A stretch of 64,000 nt of DNA from Pseudomonadota bacterium (GCA_021800795.1 JAJYYO010000013.1:17824-81823), one strand, 5' to 3'; shown: positions 16,595 through 24,865, counted from the first letter of the stretch. Translations and numbers: made by a program. The notes: generated by a model not told the origin, from the letters alone.

Positions 16595-17824
16595 ATGAAG
16601 ATGAAAAAGCTTGTTGTAACAATGTTCGCCGCCGGTGTCATGACATCGCCACTGGTCTATGCTACCGATGGTTATTTCTCGGACGGCTATGGCATGAAAT
16701 CCAAGGGTATGGGCGGCGTGGGTATTGCGCTGCCTCAGGATTCACTGGCGGCTGCCAACAATCCTGCCGGCATGGTGATGGTAGGCAACCGTATGGATGT
16801 GGGTGTGGACTTGTTCCAGCCTACCCGCACTGCGGAGGTCTCCGGTGCTCGCGGGCTGGTAAATGGCACTTTTGGCGGCAATGACCGGGGGCTCTTTCTG
16901 ATTCCCGAATTCGGCTACAACAAGATGATCGATCCCGACAAGTCGCTGGGCGTGTCTGTTTATGGCAACGGCGGGATGAATACCTCCTATACGAGCAGCC
17001 CGTTCGGTCCGAATGCCGGGATTAACCTGCAGCAATTGTTTATCGCGCCGACTTTTGCGATGAAAATCAACGACAGCAATGCCATCGGTATCTCGCTGAA
17101 TCTGGTCTATCAGACTTTCTCCGCCACAGGGCTGCTTCCCATGTTTTCGGGATCATCCACCAATGCTGCCGCTTTATCGAATAATGGCACCGACTCGTCC
17201 ACCGGTGTGGGCATGCGTATCGGCTGGACAGGCCAGGTGAGCGAGGCAGTGACGCTGGGTGCGACCTATCAGCCCAAGACCAGCATGAGCAACTTCAATA
17301 AGTATGCCGGCTTGTTCGCGGGGCAGGGCAGCTTTGACATTCCCGGCAGCTACGGCGCGGGTATCGCGGTCAAGGCTAGCGATGCGACCATTGTTTCTGT
17401 CGACTACAAGGTGATTCAGTACAGCGGTGTGCCTGCTGTTGCCAATCCGGTACCCGGTGGTGCTTTGGGTGCCGCCAACGGCATGGGTTTCGGCTGGCAG
17501 GATGTGAAGGTGATCAAGCTGGGTGTGAGCCATGCCTTGAGCGATACCTTCACCGTGCGCGCAGGTTACAGCCACAATACGCAGCCGATCCCGGCCAGTC
17601 AGACCATGTTCAATATTCTGGCTCCCGGCGTGGTGCAGGATCACGTGACACTCGGTACAACCTGGGATGTGACCAAGACGAATCAACTGACACTGGCCTA
17701 CATGCATGCTTTCCAGCAGAATGTGAACGGTGTCGGCGCAATTCCACTCGGTTTCGGCGGTGGCAATGCCAATATCAAAATGTTCCAGGACTCTCTGGGA
17801 ATTGCCTACAGCTGGAAACTGTAA
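16595..17824 (+). CDS. FadL/OmpP1/TodX-family outer membrane transport protein
   Basis: A 409-residue outer membrane beta-barrel with a cleavable signal peptide (cut probably after Tyr-Ala near residue 24). The mature protein begins with Gly-Tyr-Phe-Ser-Asp-Gly-Tyr-Gly and a hydrophobic plug with Asn-Asn-Pro-Ala-Gly-Met, both typical of the FadL family, and ends in a barrel strand with a C-terminal Leu. FadL proteins let hydrophobic molecules cross the outer membrane. In this sulfur setting the substrate is unknown (hydrocarbons, fatty acids and hydrophobic sulfur species are all guesses). A good GGGAGAG site precedes the ATG and a strong terminator follows. Confidence 0.88.
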   Translation: MKMKKLVVTMFAAGVMTSPLVYATDGYFSDGYGMKSKGMGGVGIALPQDSLAAANNPAGMVMVGNRMDVGVDLFQPTRTAEVSGARGLVNGTFGGNDRGLFLIPEFGYNKMIDPDKSLGVSVYGNGGMNTSYTSSPFGPNAGINLQQLFIAPTFAMKINDSNAIGISLNLVYQTFSATGLLPMFSGSSTNAAALSNNGTDSSTGVGMRIGWTGQVSEAVTLGATYQPKTSMSNFNKYAGLFAGQGSFDIPGSYGAGIAVKASDATIVSVDYKVIQYSGVPAVANPVPGGALGAANGMGFGWQDVKVIKLGVSHALSDTFTVRAGYSHNTQPIPASQTMFNILAPGVVQDHVTLGTTWDVTKTNQLTLAYMHAFQQNVNGVGAIPLGFGGGNANIKMFQDSLGIAYSWKL

Positions 17825-17847
17825 GCCGATCTGAATAGTTACACGGG

Positions 17848-17880
17848 AAAGCCCGCTCCTCCAGGGGAGCGGGCTTTTTT
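17848..17880 (+). terminator. intrinsic terminator of the FadL-type gene
   Basis: AAAGCCCGCTCC and GGAGCGGGCTTT form a 12-bp GC-rich stem with a 6-base loop followed by a T-run, 24 bases after the stop codon: a textbook Rho-independent terminator. Confidence 0.92.
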
Positions 17881-17962
17881 ACACGCCGAAAAGCTGCAAA
17901 CAGAGGGATAAACCGCGCGCGCATCTGCATGGCTGACGGTATTTAAAAATCAGGGAATTTGC

Positions 17963-18140
17963 ATGAAAATCAGGAAGCTTGTTGTTGTACGCTGTCATGA
18001 CATCATCAGTTGCTCACGCCACAAACGGCGACACGATGATGGCGGTAGGTGCCGAAAATACTGCACTGGGCGGAACGGGCGTGGTCCACTTTGTGGGTGC
18101 GGAAAGCACCTTTGCCAACCCGGCCATCATGCAGGCTTAA
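17963..18140 (+). pseudogene. frameshifted N-terminal remnant of a second FadL-type gene
   Basis: The ATG at 17963 opens a frame whose first codons (Met-Lys-Ile-Arg-Lys-Leu-Val-Val) match the signal start of the intact FadL-type gene upstream. After about ten codons the homology continues in another frame: Ala-Val-Met-Thr-Ser-Ser-Val-Ala-His-Ala-Thr-Asn-Gly, then Ala-Leu-Gly-Gly-Thr-Gly, then Phe-Ala-Asn-Pro-Ala-Ile-Met, matching the signal end and the Asn-Asn-Pro-Ala-Gly-Met plug. A stop at 18138-18140 ends it after about 58 codons. This is a decayed tandem duplicate, not an expressed protein. Confidence 0.8.
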
Positions 18141-18296
18141 TACACGCGCCCCACAAGGTTGTTTTTTAAATTTAGACTGATACAATAATAGCCGATTGTT
18201 CTAGTCTGAAAAGGGGGGTATTTCCGGTTCCTTGTTTTCAAACAGGAAAATTTGACCTCAATCGCTCGCAAAAATGATAAAGGGGGCGGATACGCT

Positions 18297-18746
18297 ATGA
18301 ATTCAGACAAGATCATTCTGCTTGTGGAAGATAATCCGGATGATGAAGCGCTTACGCTGCGGGCCTTCAAGAAGAACAACATCGAAAATGAGATTGTTGT
18401 GGCGCGCGATGGCGTCGAAGCGCTCGAATATCTGTTCGGGACCGGCAGCTATGCGGGTCGCGACACGAGCAAACAGCCGCAAATCATTCTGCTTGATCTG
18501 AAACTGCCGCGCATTGACGGGCTGGAAGTGCTGCGGCGAATTCGCGCCGACCCTCGCACCGCCACGCAACCGGTAACCATACTCACTTCTTCAAAAGAAG
18601 AGCGCGACATTATCACCAGTTATCAGCTGGGGGCCAACAGCTATATCCAGAAACCGGTCGATTTCGGGCAGTTCATGGAAGCTGTACGCCAACTTGGCCT
18701 CTACTGGCTGCTGCTCAACGTATCGCCCATCGGCAGCAAACAATGA
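18297..18746 (+). CDS. stand-alone receiver (Rcp1-like response regulator)
   Basis: A 149-residue single receiver domain. Acidic pair Glu-Asp near residue 11-12, phospho-acceptor Asp in Leu-Leu-Asp-Leu-Lys-Leu-Pro, Thr/Ser in Ile-Leu-Thr-Ser-Ser and the conserved Lys in Gln-Lys-Pro are all present. No output domain follows. The longer loop and Asp-Gly-Leu-Glu-Val-Leu match Rcp1-type regulators that pair with phytochrome-like or hybrid kinases; no kinase gene is in the window. The ATG at 18297 follows AGGGGGCG. It overlaps the next gene by 4 bases, suggesting that both respond to the same input. Confidence 0.9.
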   Translation: MNSDKIILLVEDNPDDEALTLRAFKKNNIENEIVVARDGVEALEYLFGTGSYAGRDTSKQPQIILLDLKLPRIDGLEVLRRIRADPRTATQPVTILTSSKEERDIITSYQLGANSYIQKPVDFGQFMEAVRQLGLYWLLLNVSPIGSKQ

Positions 18747-20437
18747 ACAAGCCGCTGCGTCTGTTACTGGTTGAAGATTCAGAAGATGACGCGCTGCTGG
18801 TGTTGCGGGAATTGTCCCGCAACGGGTTTGCACCCGAACATATTCGCGTCGATACCCGTTCATCACTGTCTGCGGCGCTGGATGACGGCGTCTGGGATAT
18901 CGTGATTACCGATCACAATATGCCGGGTTTCAATTCCGAGGATGCGCTGATTCTCGTTCGCGAGAAAGCTAAAGACCTGCCGGTTATCATAGTCTCCGGC
19001 AGCATAGGGGAGGAAGTTGCCGTGGCCGCGATGAAGAGCGGCGCGCATGACTACATCATGAAGGGCAACCTGACCCGACTGGTGCCGGCCATCGAACGGG
19101 AGCTGCGCGATGCCCTTGCCCGTCAGACGCACCGGCAGGCGCAGCTGACCATCGAGCACATGGCCTATCACGACGCGCTCACAGGTCTGTCCAACCGCGT
19201 CGAATTTGAGCGACATCTGCGCAGTGCACTTCAAAACACCTCGTATGGACACAGCCATTGTTTGCTATATGTGGACATGGATCAGTTCAAGATCATCAAC
19301 GATACCTGTGGTCATTCGGCAGGCGACGAACTGTTGCGCCAGGTCGCTATGCTCTTGAAAGAGCCGATCCGCGGTGCCGATACGCTGGCACGCCTGGGCG
19401 GCGATGAATTCGGTGTATTGTTGCAGGATTGTTCATACATTCATGCCCAGCGTATTGCTGAAGCGATGCTCGAACTTCTCCGTGATTTTCGATTCACCTG
19501 GCAGGGGAAGAACTTCAATATTGGCGCCAGCATCGGCATGGTCATGCTTGACCGGGCAGGCCTGACCTTTGCCGATGTGCTGCGTCAGGCGGATATGGCC
19601 TGTTACGCAGCCAAGGACAAGGGGCGCAACCGGATTCAGGTGTATTTGCCGGACAATCTGGAATTGCGTCGCCTGCACACCGAGATGGAATGGGTCAACC
19701 GCATCAACCGTGCGCTGGAACAGGATAACTTCGAATTGCACTTCCAGCGCATCGTCGGGCTGAATGGCGCAAGTCCAGCCAACGGCTGCGAGTTTCTGAT
19801 ACGCATGCTTGATGCGGAAAGTCCGGATCTGATTTTACCGGGTGCCTTCATTCCCGCCGCCGAGCGCTACGGGCTGATGCCGGCTATTGACCGGTGGGTT
19901 GTCACCCATTGTTTTGCCGAGCTGGCAGCCAGCCGCGCGGCGAATAGCGAGCTGAGTCAGGGAATCGCATTTGTCAATCTTTCCGGGGCGACTCTGGGCG
20001 ATGAAAACTTTCTTGACTTTGTCAAGGCATCGCTGGAGCGCAACAGGTTGTCGACCAGCAGCATTTGTTTTGAAATCACTGAAACCGCCGCCATTGCCAA
20101 TCTCAATCATGCCATCGCTTTTATCGATGGTGTAAAAACCATGGGCTGCCATGTGGCTCTGGATGATTTCGGCACCGGGTTGAGTTCCTTCTCCTACCTT
20201 AAGGCGTTACCCGCCGATTTTCTCAAGATCGATGGCGGCTTTATTCGCGACATGCTGACTGATTCGATGGATGAGGCCATCGTTGAGTCTATCAACAGCA
20301 TCGGCCATGTCGCAGGCCTGAAAACGATCGCCGAATTCGTCGAGACGGATGCCATTCGTGCCCGGCTGATTGCAATCGGAATCGATTATGCGCAGGGATT
20401 CGGGATACACAGGCCGGAAGCGCTACCGCGTATTTAA
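18743..20437 (+). CDS. receiver-GGDEF-EAL protein (cyclic-di-GMP turnover)
   Basis: A 564-residue soluble protein: receiver domain (about 1-125, Asp acceptor in Ile-Thr-Asp-His-Asn-Met-Pro), GGDEF domain (about 140-300) and EAL domain (about 320-555). The cyclase motif Gly-Gly-Asp-Glu-Phe is intact, and an inhibitory-site Arg-x-x-Asp lies five residues upstream. The EAL signature is altered to Glu-Phe-Leu, but the Asp-Asp-Phe-Gly-Thr-Gly loop and Lys-Ile-Asp are kept, so phosphodiesterase activity is possible. It is coupled to the upstream receiver gene by an ATGA overlap and probably adjusts cyclic-di-GMP, for example for attachment. Confidence 0.92.
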   Translation: MNKPLRLLLVEDSEDDALLVLRELSRNGFAPEHIRVDTRSSLSAALDDGVWDIVITDHNMPGFNSEDALILVREKAKDLPVIIVSGSIGEEVAVAAMKSGAHDYIMKGNLTRLVPAIERELRDALARQTHRQAQLTIEHMAYHDALTGLSNRVEFERHLRSALQNTSYGHSHCLLYVDMDQFKIINDTCGHSAGDELLRQVAMLLKEPIRGADTLARLGGDEFGVLLQDCSYIHAQRIAEAMLELLRDFRFTWQGKNFNIGASIGMVMLDRAGLTFADVLRQADMACYAAKDKGRNRIQVYLPDNLELRRLHTEMEWVNRINRALEQDNFELHFQRIVGLNGASPANGCEFLIRMLDAESPDLILPGAFIPAAERYGLMPAIDRWVVTHCFAELAASRAANSELSQGIAFVNLSGATLGDENFLDFVKASLERNRLSTSSICFEITETAAIANLNHAIAFIDGVKTMGCHVALDDFGTGLSSFSYLKALPADFLKIDGGFIRDMLTDSMDEAIVESINSIGHVAGLKTIAEFVETDAIRARLIAIGIDYAQGFGIHRPEALPRI

Positions 20438-20438
20438 T

Positions 20439-20460
20439 GTGAAACTCGCGTAGCGGTTCA
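20439..20460 (+). repeat. partial copy R2 of the dispersed repeat
   Basis: GTGAAACTCGCGTAGCGGTTCA matches the left arm of the repeat at 22651 and 28640 (reverse). The hairpin and right arm are missing or too diverged to recognise. It lies in the gap between the converging GGDEF-EAL and chemoreceptor genes. Confidence 0.6.
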
Positions 20461-20503
20461 GGGATTGCTCTGTGCATTTTTCGGTTACCCGGCTTCGTCC
20501 CCC

Positions 20504-21685
20504 TCAGACAACGAAGTTTTTGGTCGTATCGTTCAGTCGTTGGGCAGCCTCTATCATGCGCGCCGAATCGTTTATGCCGGCCTTGGTGTATGTTGCAACG
20601 GTATCGGTGCGCGCCTGATTTTCCGCCATGCGGTTGAGCACCAGGCCGACCAGCATTTGTTGATCGTCGGCCGCTTCGCGCACGGCTTCGACCGATTTTT
20701 TCATTGCCGAGGTGGCCTGTTCTATCTGTACGAAGGTTTCGGAAGAGGATTTTGCTGCCTGCAGGCCGTCACGAACGGCGGTTGCATTTTCCTGCGAAAT
20801 GCTGACTGTGGAAGCGACATCGACACTCACGCGCTTGAGCACCGCGTCGATACGGGTGGTGGCTTGCGCCGCCTGTTCGGATAGTTTTCTGACCTCATCG
20901 GCTACTACTGCGAAGCCGCGTCCCTGCTCACCGGCCCGTGCCGCTTCGATGGCGGCGTTCAAGGCAAGCAGGTTGGTTTGTTCGGCTATGGCGCGTATGG
21001 CGGATACGGCGGTTTCGACTTCTTTTGCGCTACCCTCAAGGCTGGCGGCGTTGGCAGAGATTTTGCGACTGGCATCATCCAGCACCGCGATCGCTTTTTC
21101 GGTGTTGCCTACCTGTGATACGCCATTGTGCACCAGCACGTCGGCGGAAGATGCGCTGTCGCGGGCGACGTCTGACAAATTGAGAATGGAGTTGGCGGCA
21201 TCGGCCATTCCATTGATAACATTGACGATTTCGTGCGAGTTCTGGCGATATTCGTCCATCGTGCTGCCCAATGCCTGCATGGATGTGCTGATCTCGTGTG
21301 CGGTCGTGTCTACAGAGTTCGCAGACTGCGCCATTTCGCGCAATGTCTCGCGCAGACCGCTGGCCATGCTGTCGAAGCCTTCCGTAATTTCGCCCACCGT
21401 ATCATCGCTGCGTATGCCACAGCCTTCGCGCAAATCGCCCTGACGTATGCGTTCTGCAGCAACCGCAACAAGGCGAAGCTTGCTGATCAGCAGCCATTTG
21501 AGCAGCGCATGATTGACGAAGCCGATGCTGATGCCGGCGACCACACAGCCCAGCGAGAACCACGGAAACATGCCTGCTTTCCAGGTAACGAAGAAATTGG
21601 CGTAGAAAGGAAAAACTATCCCCATGGTCAGCCCGAAACCCAGAAAAGAATATTTGATTTGCTTGAGTATCGAGATCTGTGACAT
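20504..21685 (-). CDS. methyl-accepting chemotaxis protein without a periplasmic sensor domain
   Basis: A 393-residue chemoreceptor. Two membrane helices (about 12-32 and 40-60) lie close together with almost no periplasmic loop. They are followed by a HAMP-like linker and the cytoplasmic signalling hairpin, whose tip has the highly conserved [16 protein letters not shown]. With no ligand domain it may sense membrane, redox or energy state, or act with a partner. The ATG at 21685 is 6 bases from AAAAGG, better placed than the ATG two codons upstream. Convergent with the GGDEF-EAL gene. Confidence 0.9.
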   Translation of the reverse strand: MSQISILKQIKYSFLGFGLTMGIVFPFYANFFVTWKAGMFPWFSLGCVVAGISIGFVNHALLKWLLISKLRLVAVAAERIRQGDLREGCGIRSDDTVGEITEGFDSMASGLRETLREMAQSANSVDTTAHEISTSMQALGSTMDEYRQNSHEIVNVINGMADAANSILNLSDVARDSASSADVLVHNGVSQVGNTEKAIAVLDDASRKISANAASLEGSAKEVETAVSAIRAIAEQTNLLALNAAIEAARAGEQGRGFAVVADEVRKLSEQAAQATTRIDAVLKRVSVDVASTVSISQENATAVRDGLQAAKSSSETFVQIEQATSAMKKSVEAVREAADDQQMLVGLVLNRMAENQARTDTVATYTKAGINDSARMIEAAQRLNDTTKNFVV

Positions 21686-21772
21686 GGTCATCCTTTTGTA
21701 GCGTTTGGTTAAACTACCGGGCCATTATTGAGTGTATCGGCATTATTTGCATAAACTTGAATAAGGCTGCGA

Positions 21773-22642
21773 TCAAAAATCCGCTAATCTGTCCAGATAG
21801 CGAGCCCGGTACAGCAAGCGCGGCATATCCGGATCATCGATGAATGCGCTGCGGTCATGCAGCACGTTGTTGCACAGCAAGCCCATGCCGGGTTCCAGTT
21901 GGAAGCGGTGGATGTGGGCCGAATCGGAAGAAAGCAGGCGTTCCAGCAGTGCGACGGCTGCCTGCGTGGTGTCGTCCTGTTTCCATTCGATGCTGCGGGT
22001 GCGTGCGGTATAGCGCATGTGCAGTGCGCCATCCCCGGGATCGACAAAAAATACCGGGCCGCTCTGTGCGGCACGCGCGATGCCTTGTTCATCGGTGCGT
22101 GCAGGGATGGTCATGGCATCAATGGCAGACAGCGCCCGGATAAAATCTATATTCGCATCGCGCAGCATCATATAGGCGATTTCGTGATCCATCACGCGGT
22201 TTTCGCCGCCTTGTCCTGCGCGCTTTACGCAATGCAGCAGCATGGCGCGTATCTGCCGATCATACGGGTTGTAGTAACCATCGGTATGCCACTTGATGGC
22301 GCGGTCGGTATAGGGAATGTAGGCTGGTCCGTCATGATGGGTGACGGTGATGCGCGAGATGCCGGCTTCTCCTGCCAGCCAGTTGGCGTCCAGCCGTGTG
22401 AGACCCAGCTGCGCGCCCAGGCGTTGCAGGCCGTGTTCGTCTATATTGGCGTGTGCGGCATACACGGCCATATTGCTGCGACGGCAGCGCGACAGTAATG
22501 CAGAACGTTCGGTATCAGTCAGTTGACAGGGGTCGTTGATTTCGACGATCAGTTCGTCGCGATCGGTGATGGCGTGCGCCAGCTTGCGCTCGCGCCAACC
22601 CAGATAAGCGTTGCGGCTATCCGGATCGAACGGGTTGTTCAT
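21773..22642 (-). CDS. TauD/TfdA-family Fe(II)/2-oxoglutarate dioxygenase
   Basis: A 289-residue enzyme of the TauD/TfdA superfamily. The iron-binding His-x-Asp is seen in Lys-Trp-His-Thr-Asp-Gly-Tyr-Tyr, the distal His in Asn-Asn-Val-Leu-His-Asp-Arg, and an Arg-rich C-terminal strand may bind 2-oxoglutarate. TauD itself releases sulfite from taurine, so an oxygen-dependent step on an organosulfur compound is attractive here, but the substrate cannot be read from the sequence. It is the last gene of the minus-strand block divergent from dsrA, separated from the next gene by repeat R3. Confidence 0.82.
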   Translation of the reverse strand: MNNPFDPDSRNAYLGWRERKLAHAITDRDELIVEINDPCQLTDTERSALLSRCRRSNMAVYAAHANIDEHGLQRLGAQLGLTRLDANWLAGEAGISRITVTHHDGPAYIPYTDRAIKWHTDGYYNPYDRQIRAMLLHCVKRAGQGGENRVMDHEIAYMMLRDANIDFIRALSAIDAMTIPARTDEQGIARAAQSGPVFFVDPGDGALHMRYTARTRSIEWKQDDTTQAAVALLERLLSSDSAHIHRFQLEPGMGLLCNNVLHDRSAFIDDPDMPRLLYRARYLDRLADF

Positions 22643-22650
22643 GCTTTAAC

Positions 22651-22734
22651 GTGAAACTCGCGTAAGCGTTCGTTTGTTCCCTCTCCCCTCCGGGAGAGGG
22701 TTTGGGTGAGGGGAACGGGCATGACAAGTTCCAT
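22651..22734 (+). repeat. dispersed repeat copy R3 (uninterrupted)
   Basis: About 84 bases: left arm GTGAAACTCGCG, central hairpin CCCTCTCCCCTCCGGGAGAGGG, then GTTTGGGTGAGGGGAACGGGCATG. It matches R1 and R4 over its length. It lies between two genes of the minus-strand accessory block, just upstream of the dioxygenase start, and could affect its expression. Confidence 0.8.
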
Positions 22735-22754
22735 TTTCAGGGATGGCATCTTTG

Positions 22755-23363
22755 TCATGCACGTTGGACAGGCGTGAGGCGCCGCCGGGCAGGGCGGACT
22801 TTCTGCGGCTTGCTGTCGAGCAGGTTGCGGAAGTTTCCTTCCAGCATCTCGACCGCATTGGGCGCTTCGATGCTTATGATCTGATCGATGATCCAGCCGC
22901 TGTCTTTTTCATCCATGATTTGACCCATGCAAAAAGCGAGATAACGGGAAAAAGCAAACTCCGGCCCGTTTTCGGTATAGCCAAACTCGGCATATTCTCC
23001 GGCGCGCCCATTGAGCGCATCGATGAACTGCTGTTTGCATGATTTCAGTTCGCCGCCCATCAGGCGGCTCTGATTTTCTGCATACGTTGCTGCCACATGG
23101 TTGGCCAGTGAGCTGGTGAATGTCGCGCGATCTTCCGCTGGGAACTGCCGGTAGGCCAGGCGGTCAGCGACCTGGATGAGGAATACCAGAAATTCTGCGA
23201 GAAATGCAAAGTACTGAGGGCCGATGGCGACCTCGAATTTCGCGCGGCGGGTGTTTTTCAGTGCATTCTCGGCGATGCGCGAAACGTTAAACGCGACCGC
23301 CCCGGCAAGTTCTTCCGGGGTGTGTTCGCGGCCTGATTTGAACCAGTTGCTTTTAATGCGCAT
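22755..23363 (-). CDS. conserved hypothetical protein of the dsr accessory block
   Basis: A 202-residue, mostly helical soluble protein with no motif I recognise. It has two cysteines (about 108 and 144), a hydrophobic helical stretch near residues 50-66 (Phe-Leu-Ala-Glu-Phe-Leu-Val-Phe-Leu-Ile) and a basic C-terminal tail rich in Arg/Pro. The start lies 6 bases after the tandem-TusA stop codon, so the two are almost certainly co-transcribed. It could be a membrane-associated or regulatory partner. No function is assigned. Confidence 0.75.
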   Translation of the reverse strand: MRIKSNWFKSGREHTPEELAGAVAFNVSRIAENALKNTRRAKFEVAIGPQYFAFLAEFLVFLIQVADRLAYRQFPAEDRATFTSSLANHVAATYAENQSRLMGGELKSCKQQFIDALNGRAGEYAEFGYTENGPEFAFSRYLAFCMGQIMDEKDSGWIIDQIISIEAPNAVEMLEGNFRNLLDSKPQKVRPARRRLTPVQRA

Positions 23364-23369
23364 TCGGAA

Positions 23370-23855
23370 TTAACCTTTTTCCAGGAAAAAAGCATAAACA
23401 TCCGCAGCGATTTCGGAGGTGTCGACGATTTTGACCCCGGTTGCACGGGCCCAATCGACGATATCGGAATGTATGCCCGGGCAATTGCTGACAAGTTTGA
23501 GCACTTCGCCGGAATTCATGCCGTTCAACAGTTTTTTGGCTTCAATGATAGGGCCGGGGCAGACGACGTTGCGAATATCAAGAATGACGTTTGCTTTAAC
23601 CGACTCTCCCGTGCCCTTACGCACATAGTAAGCCGTTCCGCCATCCGGTATGGCCTCGGTTTTCAGTACCTGGTTGTGAGTCTGCTCCGCCCAGGCGAAA
23701 AGATCGTCGCCGGTGCCGGGGCAGTCGGACATCAGCAGGAGAATTTGTTCGTTCTCCAGATCGCTGATGATGCGTTTGGCGCCGAGCAGCGGTGCCGGGC
23801 AGCTAAGGCCACGCATATCCAGTGTTACATTGGTGTGCAAATTTAGATGGCTCAT
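23370..23855 (-). CDS. tandem TusA-domain sulfurtransferase
   Basis: A 161-residue fusion of two TusA domains (about 9-80 and 88-161). Both keep the sulfur-carrying Cys-Pro-x-Pro: Cys19 in Ser-Cys-Pro-Ala-Pro and Cys99 in Val-Cys-Pro-Gly-Pro. A second cysteine lies at the same relative place in each domain (Cys45 and Cys125, both in Cys-Pro-Gly). It would act as a cytoplasmic persulfide carrier with two sites, perhaps allowing intramolecular relay. It sits between a cysteine-free DsrC paralogue and an unknown protein, so it is probably dedicated to this block, not a housekeeping TusA. Confidence 0.9.
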   Translation of the reverse strand: MSHLNLHTNVTLDMRGLSCPAPLLGAKRIISDLENEQILLLMSDCPGTGDDLFAWAEQTHNQVLKTEAIPDGGTAYYVRKGTGESVKANVILDIRNVVCPGPIIEAKKLLNGMNSGEVLKLVSNCPGIHSDIVDWARATGVKIVDTSEIAADVYAFFLEKG

Positions 23856-23897
23856 ATTCAGGTGTCCTGTTGATTTCCAAAAGATGGCAGGCAGGGG

Positions 23898-24227
23898 TCA
23901 GTATCCGCCTTTGCCTAACGGTTGTGGCAAGCCGGCAACCTTTGCGCCCTGTTTGGCAGGCCCGATAGGAAACAGGTCGTACAGCGCCTTGCTGTCGGCT
24001 TCAGGCCAGAACTCATTGACGGCCTTGAGCATGTTGCGGAAATTTGGTGTAGCTCCGTGCTCACGATATTGTTCCCGCATGAAATTGATAATCTCCCAGT
24101 GTCTGGGTGTCAGTTCTATCCCTTCGGCAGCGGCGATTACGCCAACCACTTCTTCGCTGTAATCCGCCTCCAGCAAATAACCGTCTGCGTCTGTTTCGAG
24201 TTCGACTCCTGCAACTATGTATCCCAT
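23898..24227 (-). CDS. DsrC/TusE-family paralogue lacking both C-terminal cysteines
   Basis: A 109-residue protein clearly related to the DsrC encoded at 28981: the same Glu-x-Asp-x-Asp-Gly-Tyr-Leu opening, Glu-Gly-Ile-Glu-Leu-Thr-x-x-His-Trp-Glu and Tyr-x-Leu-Phe-Pro-x-Gly-Pro. In the C-terminal arm the two redox cysteines are replaced: Ala95 stands where DsrC has Cys100, and Lys106 near the position of Cys110. It cannot form a DsrC trisulfide. Cysteine-free DsrC relatives have been proposed to be regulatory, which fits, but that is inference. A good AAGGAAG site precedes the ATG. Confidence 0.9.
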   Translation of the reverse strand: MGYIVAGVELETDADGYLLEADYSEEVVGVIAAAEGIELTPRHWEIINFMREQYREHGATPNFRNMLKAVNEFWPEADSKALYDLFPIGPAKQGAKVAGLPQPLGKGGY

Positions 24228-24262
24228 TGTTTCTTCCTTTTAATGAAAATCCCTCGCCGCCA

Positions 24263-24865
24263 TCAGTTAAGATCGGTGATGACCTTGTAGGGTATAAAAA
24301 TGCCACAGCCATATCGGCGGTCGGCGCCCAATCCCGCGTATTGCAAAAGCAGTGAATCTTCCGCTTTAAGATCGTGTATTACCAGGCTATAGCCGTGAAT
24401 CAAACGATCGCCAGCCTGCGTGCTGTTGCGCATGCCGCAAAGCAGATTTCCGGCTATGCCCAGTTCAGCCAGTCGCGCGGCGACCCCTTGCAAAAAGGTG
24501 ACTTCATCCTCGCAACCTGTTACCAGATGCGCATGCAAGGTGGGGTAAGACTGTATCTTGCGCAATTTTCCGCTGCCCAGTTGTAAGGTGCAACTGCCCA
24601 TATCCAGACGTTTACCGGACAAATTCTCGAAATCGTTGGCCAGCGAGGGAGTCAGGCGCAATACCAGTTTGCTGCGCCTGGGCAGCAGCATGCCGGCTTC
24701 ACTGCCTGAAGTGCGCAGCGGGATGACGCCTGCCAGCGTGTCCTCCGCAAGCGCCGGAGCATGACGAACCAGTGCATTCCATAGTGCATAATGATAACCG
24801 GCAGGTATCAACTCGCCGCTGATATCGTAAACCGCGTCTATCATTTCCGGGTGAGCGCTATTCAT
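24263..24865 (-). CDS. Cas6/Cmx6-like protein (type I-MYXAN Cas6 family) with no CRISPR array
   Basis: A 200-residue protein that resembles the Cas6/Cmx6 family. It has an N-terminal ferredoxin-like stretch (Ile-Pro-Ala-Gly-Tyr-His-Tyr-Ala-Leu-Trp), a middle Gly-Lys-Arg-Leu-Asp-Met-Gly segment followed by Pro-Thr-Leu-His-Ala-His-Leu-Val-Thr, and a C-terminal glycine-rich loop Gly-Leu-Gly-Ala-Asp-Arg-Arg-Tyr-Gly-Cys-Gly-Ile-Phe-x-Pro. Cas6 proteins cut CRISPR RNA, but this window has no repeat array or other cas gene. I use the ATG at 24865, which overlaps the upstream stop by 8 bases; an ATG at 24898 would overlap by 41. Family assignment is from memory; role unknown. Confidence 0.75.
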   Translation of the reverse strand: MNSAHPEMIDAVYDISGELIPAGYHYALWNALVRHAPALAEDTLAGVIPLRTSGSEAGMLLPRRSKLVLRLTPSLANDFENLSGKRLDMGSCTLQLGSGKLRKIQSYPTLHAHLVTGCEDEVTFLQGVAARLAELGIAGNLLCGMRNSTQAGDRLIHGYSLVIHDLKAEDSLLLQYAGLGADRRYGCGIFIPYKVITDLN

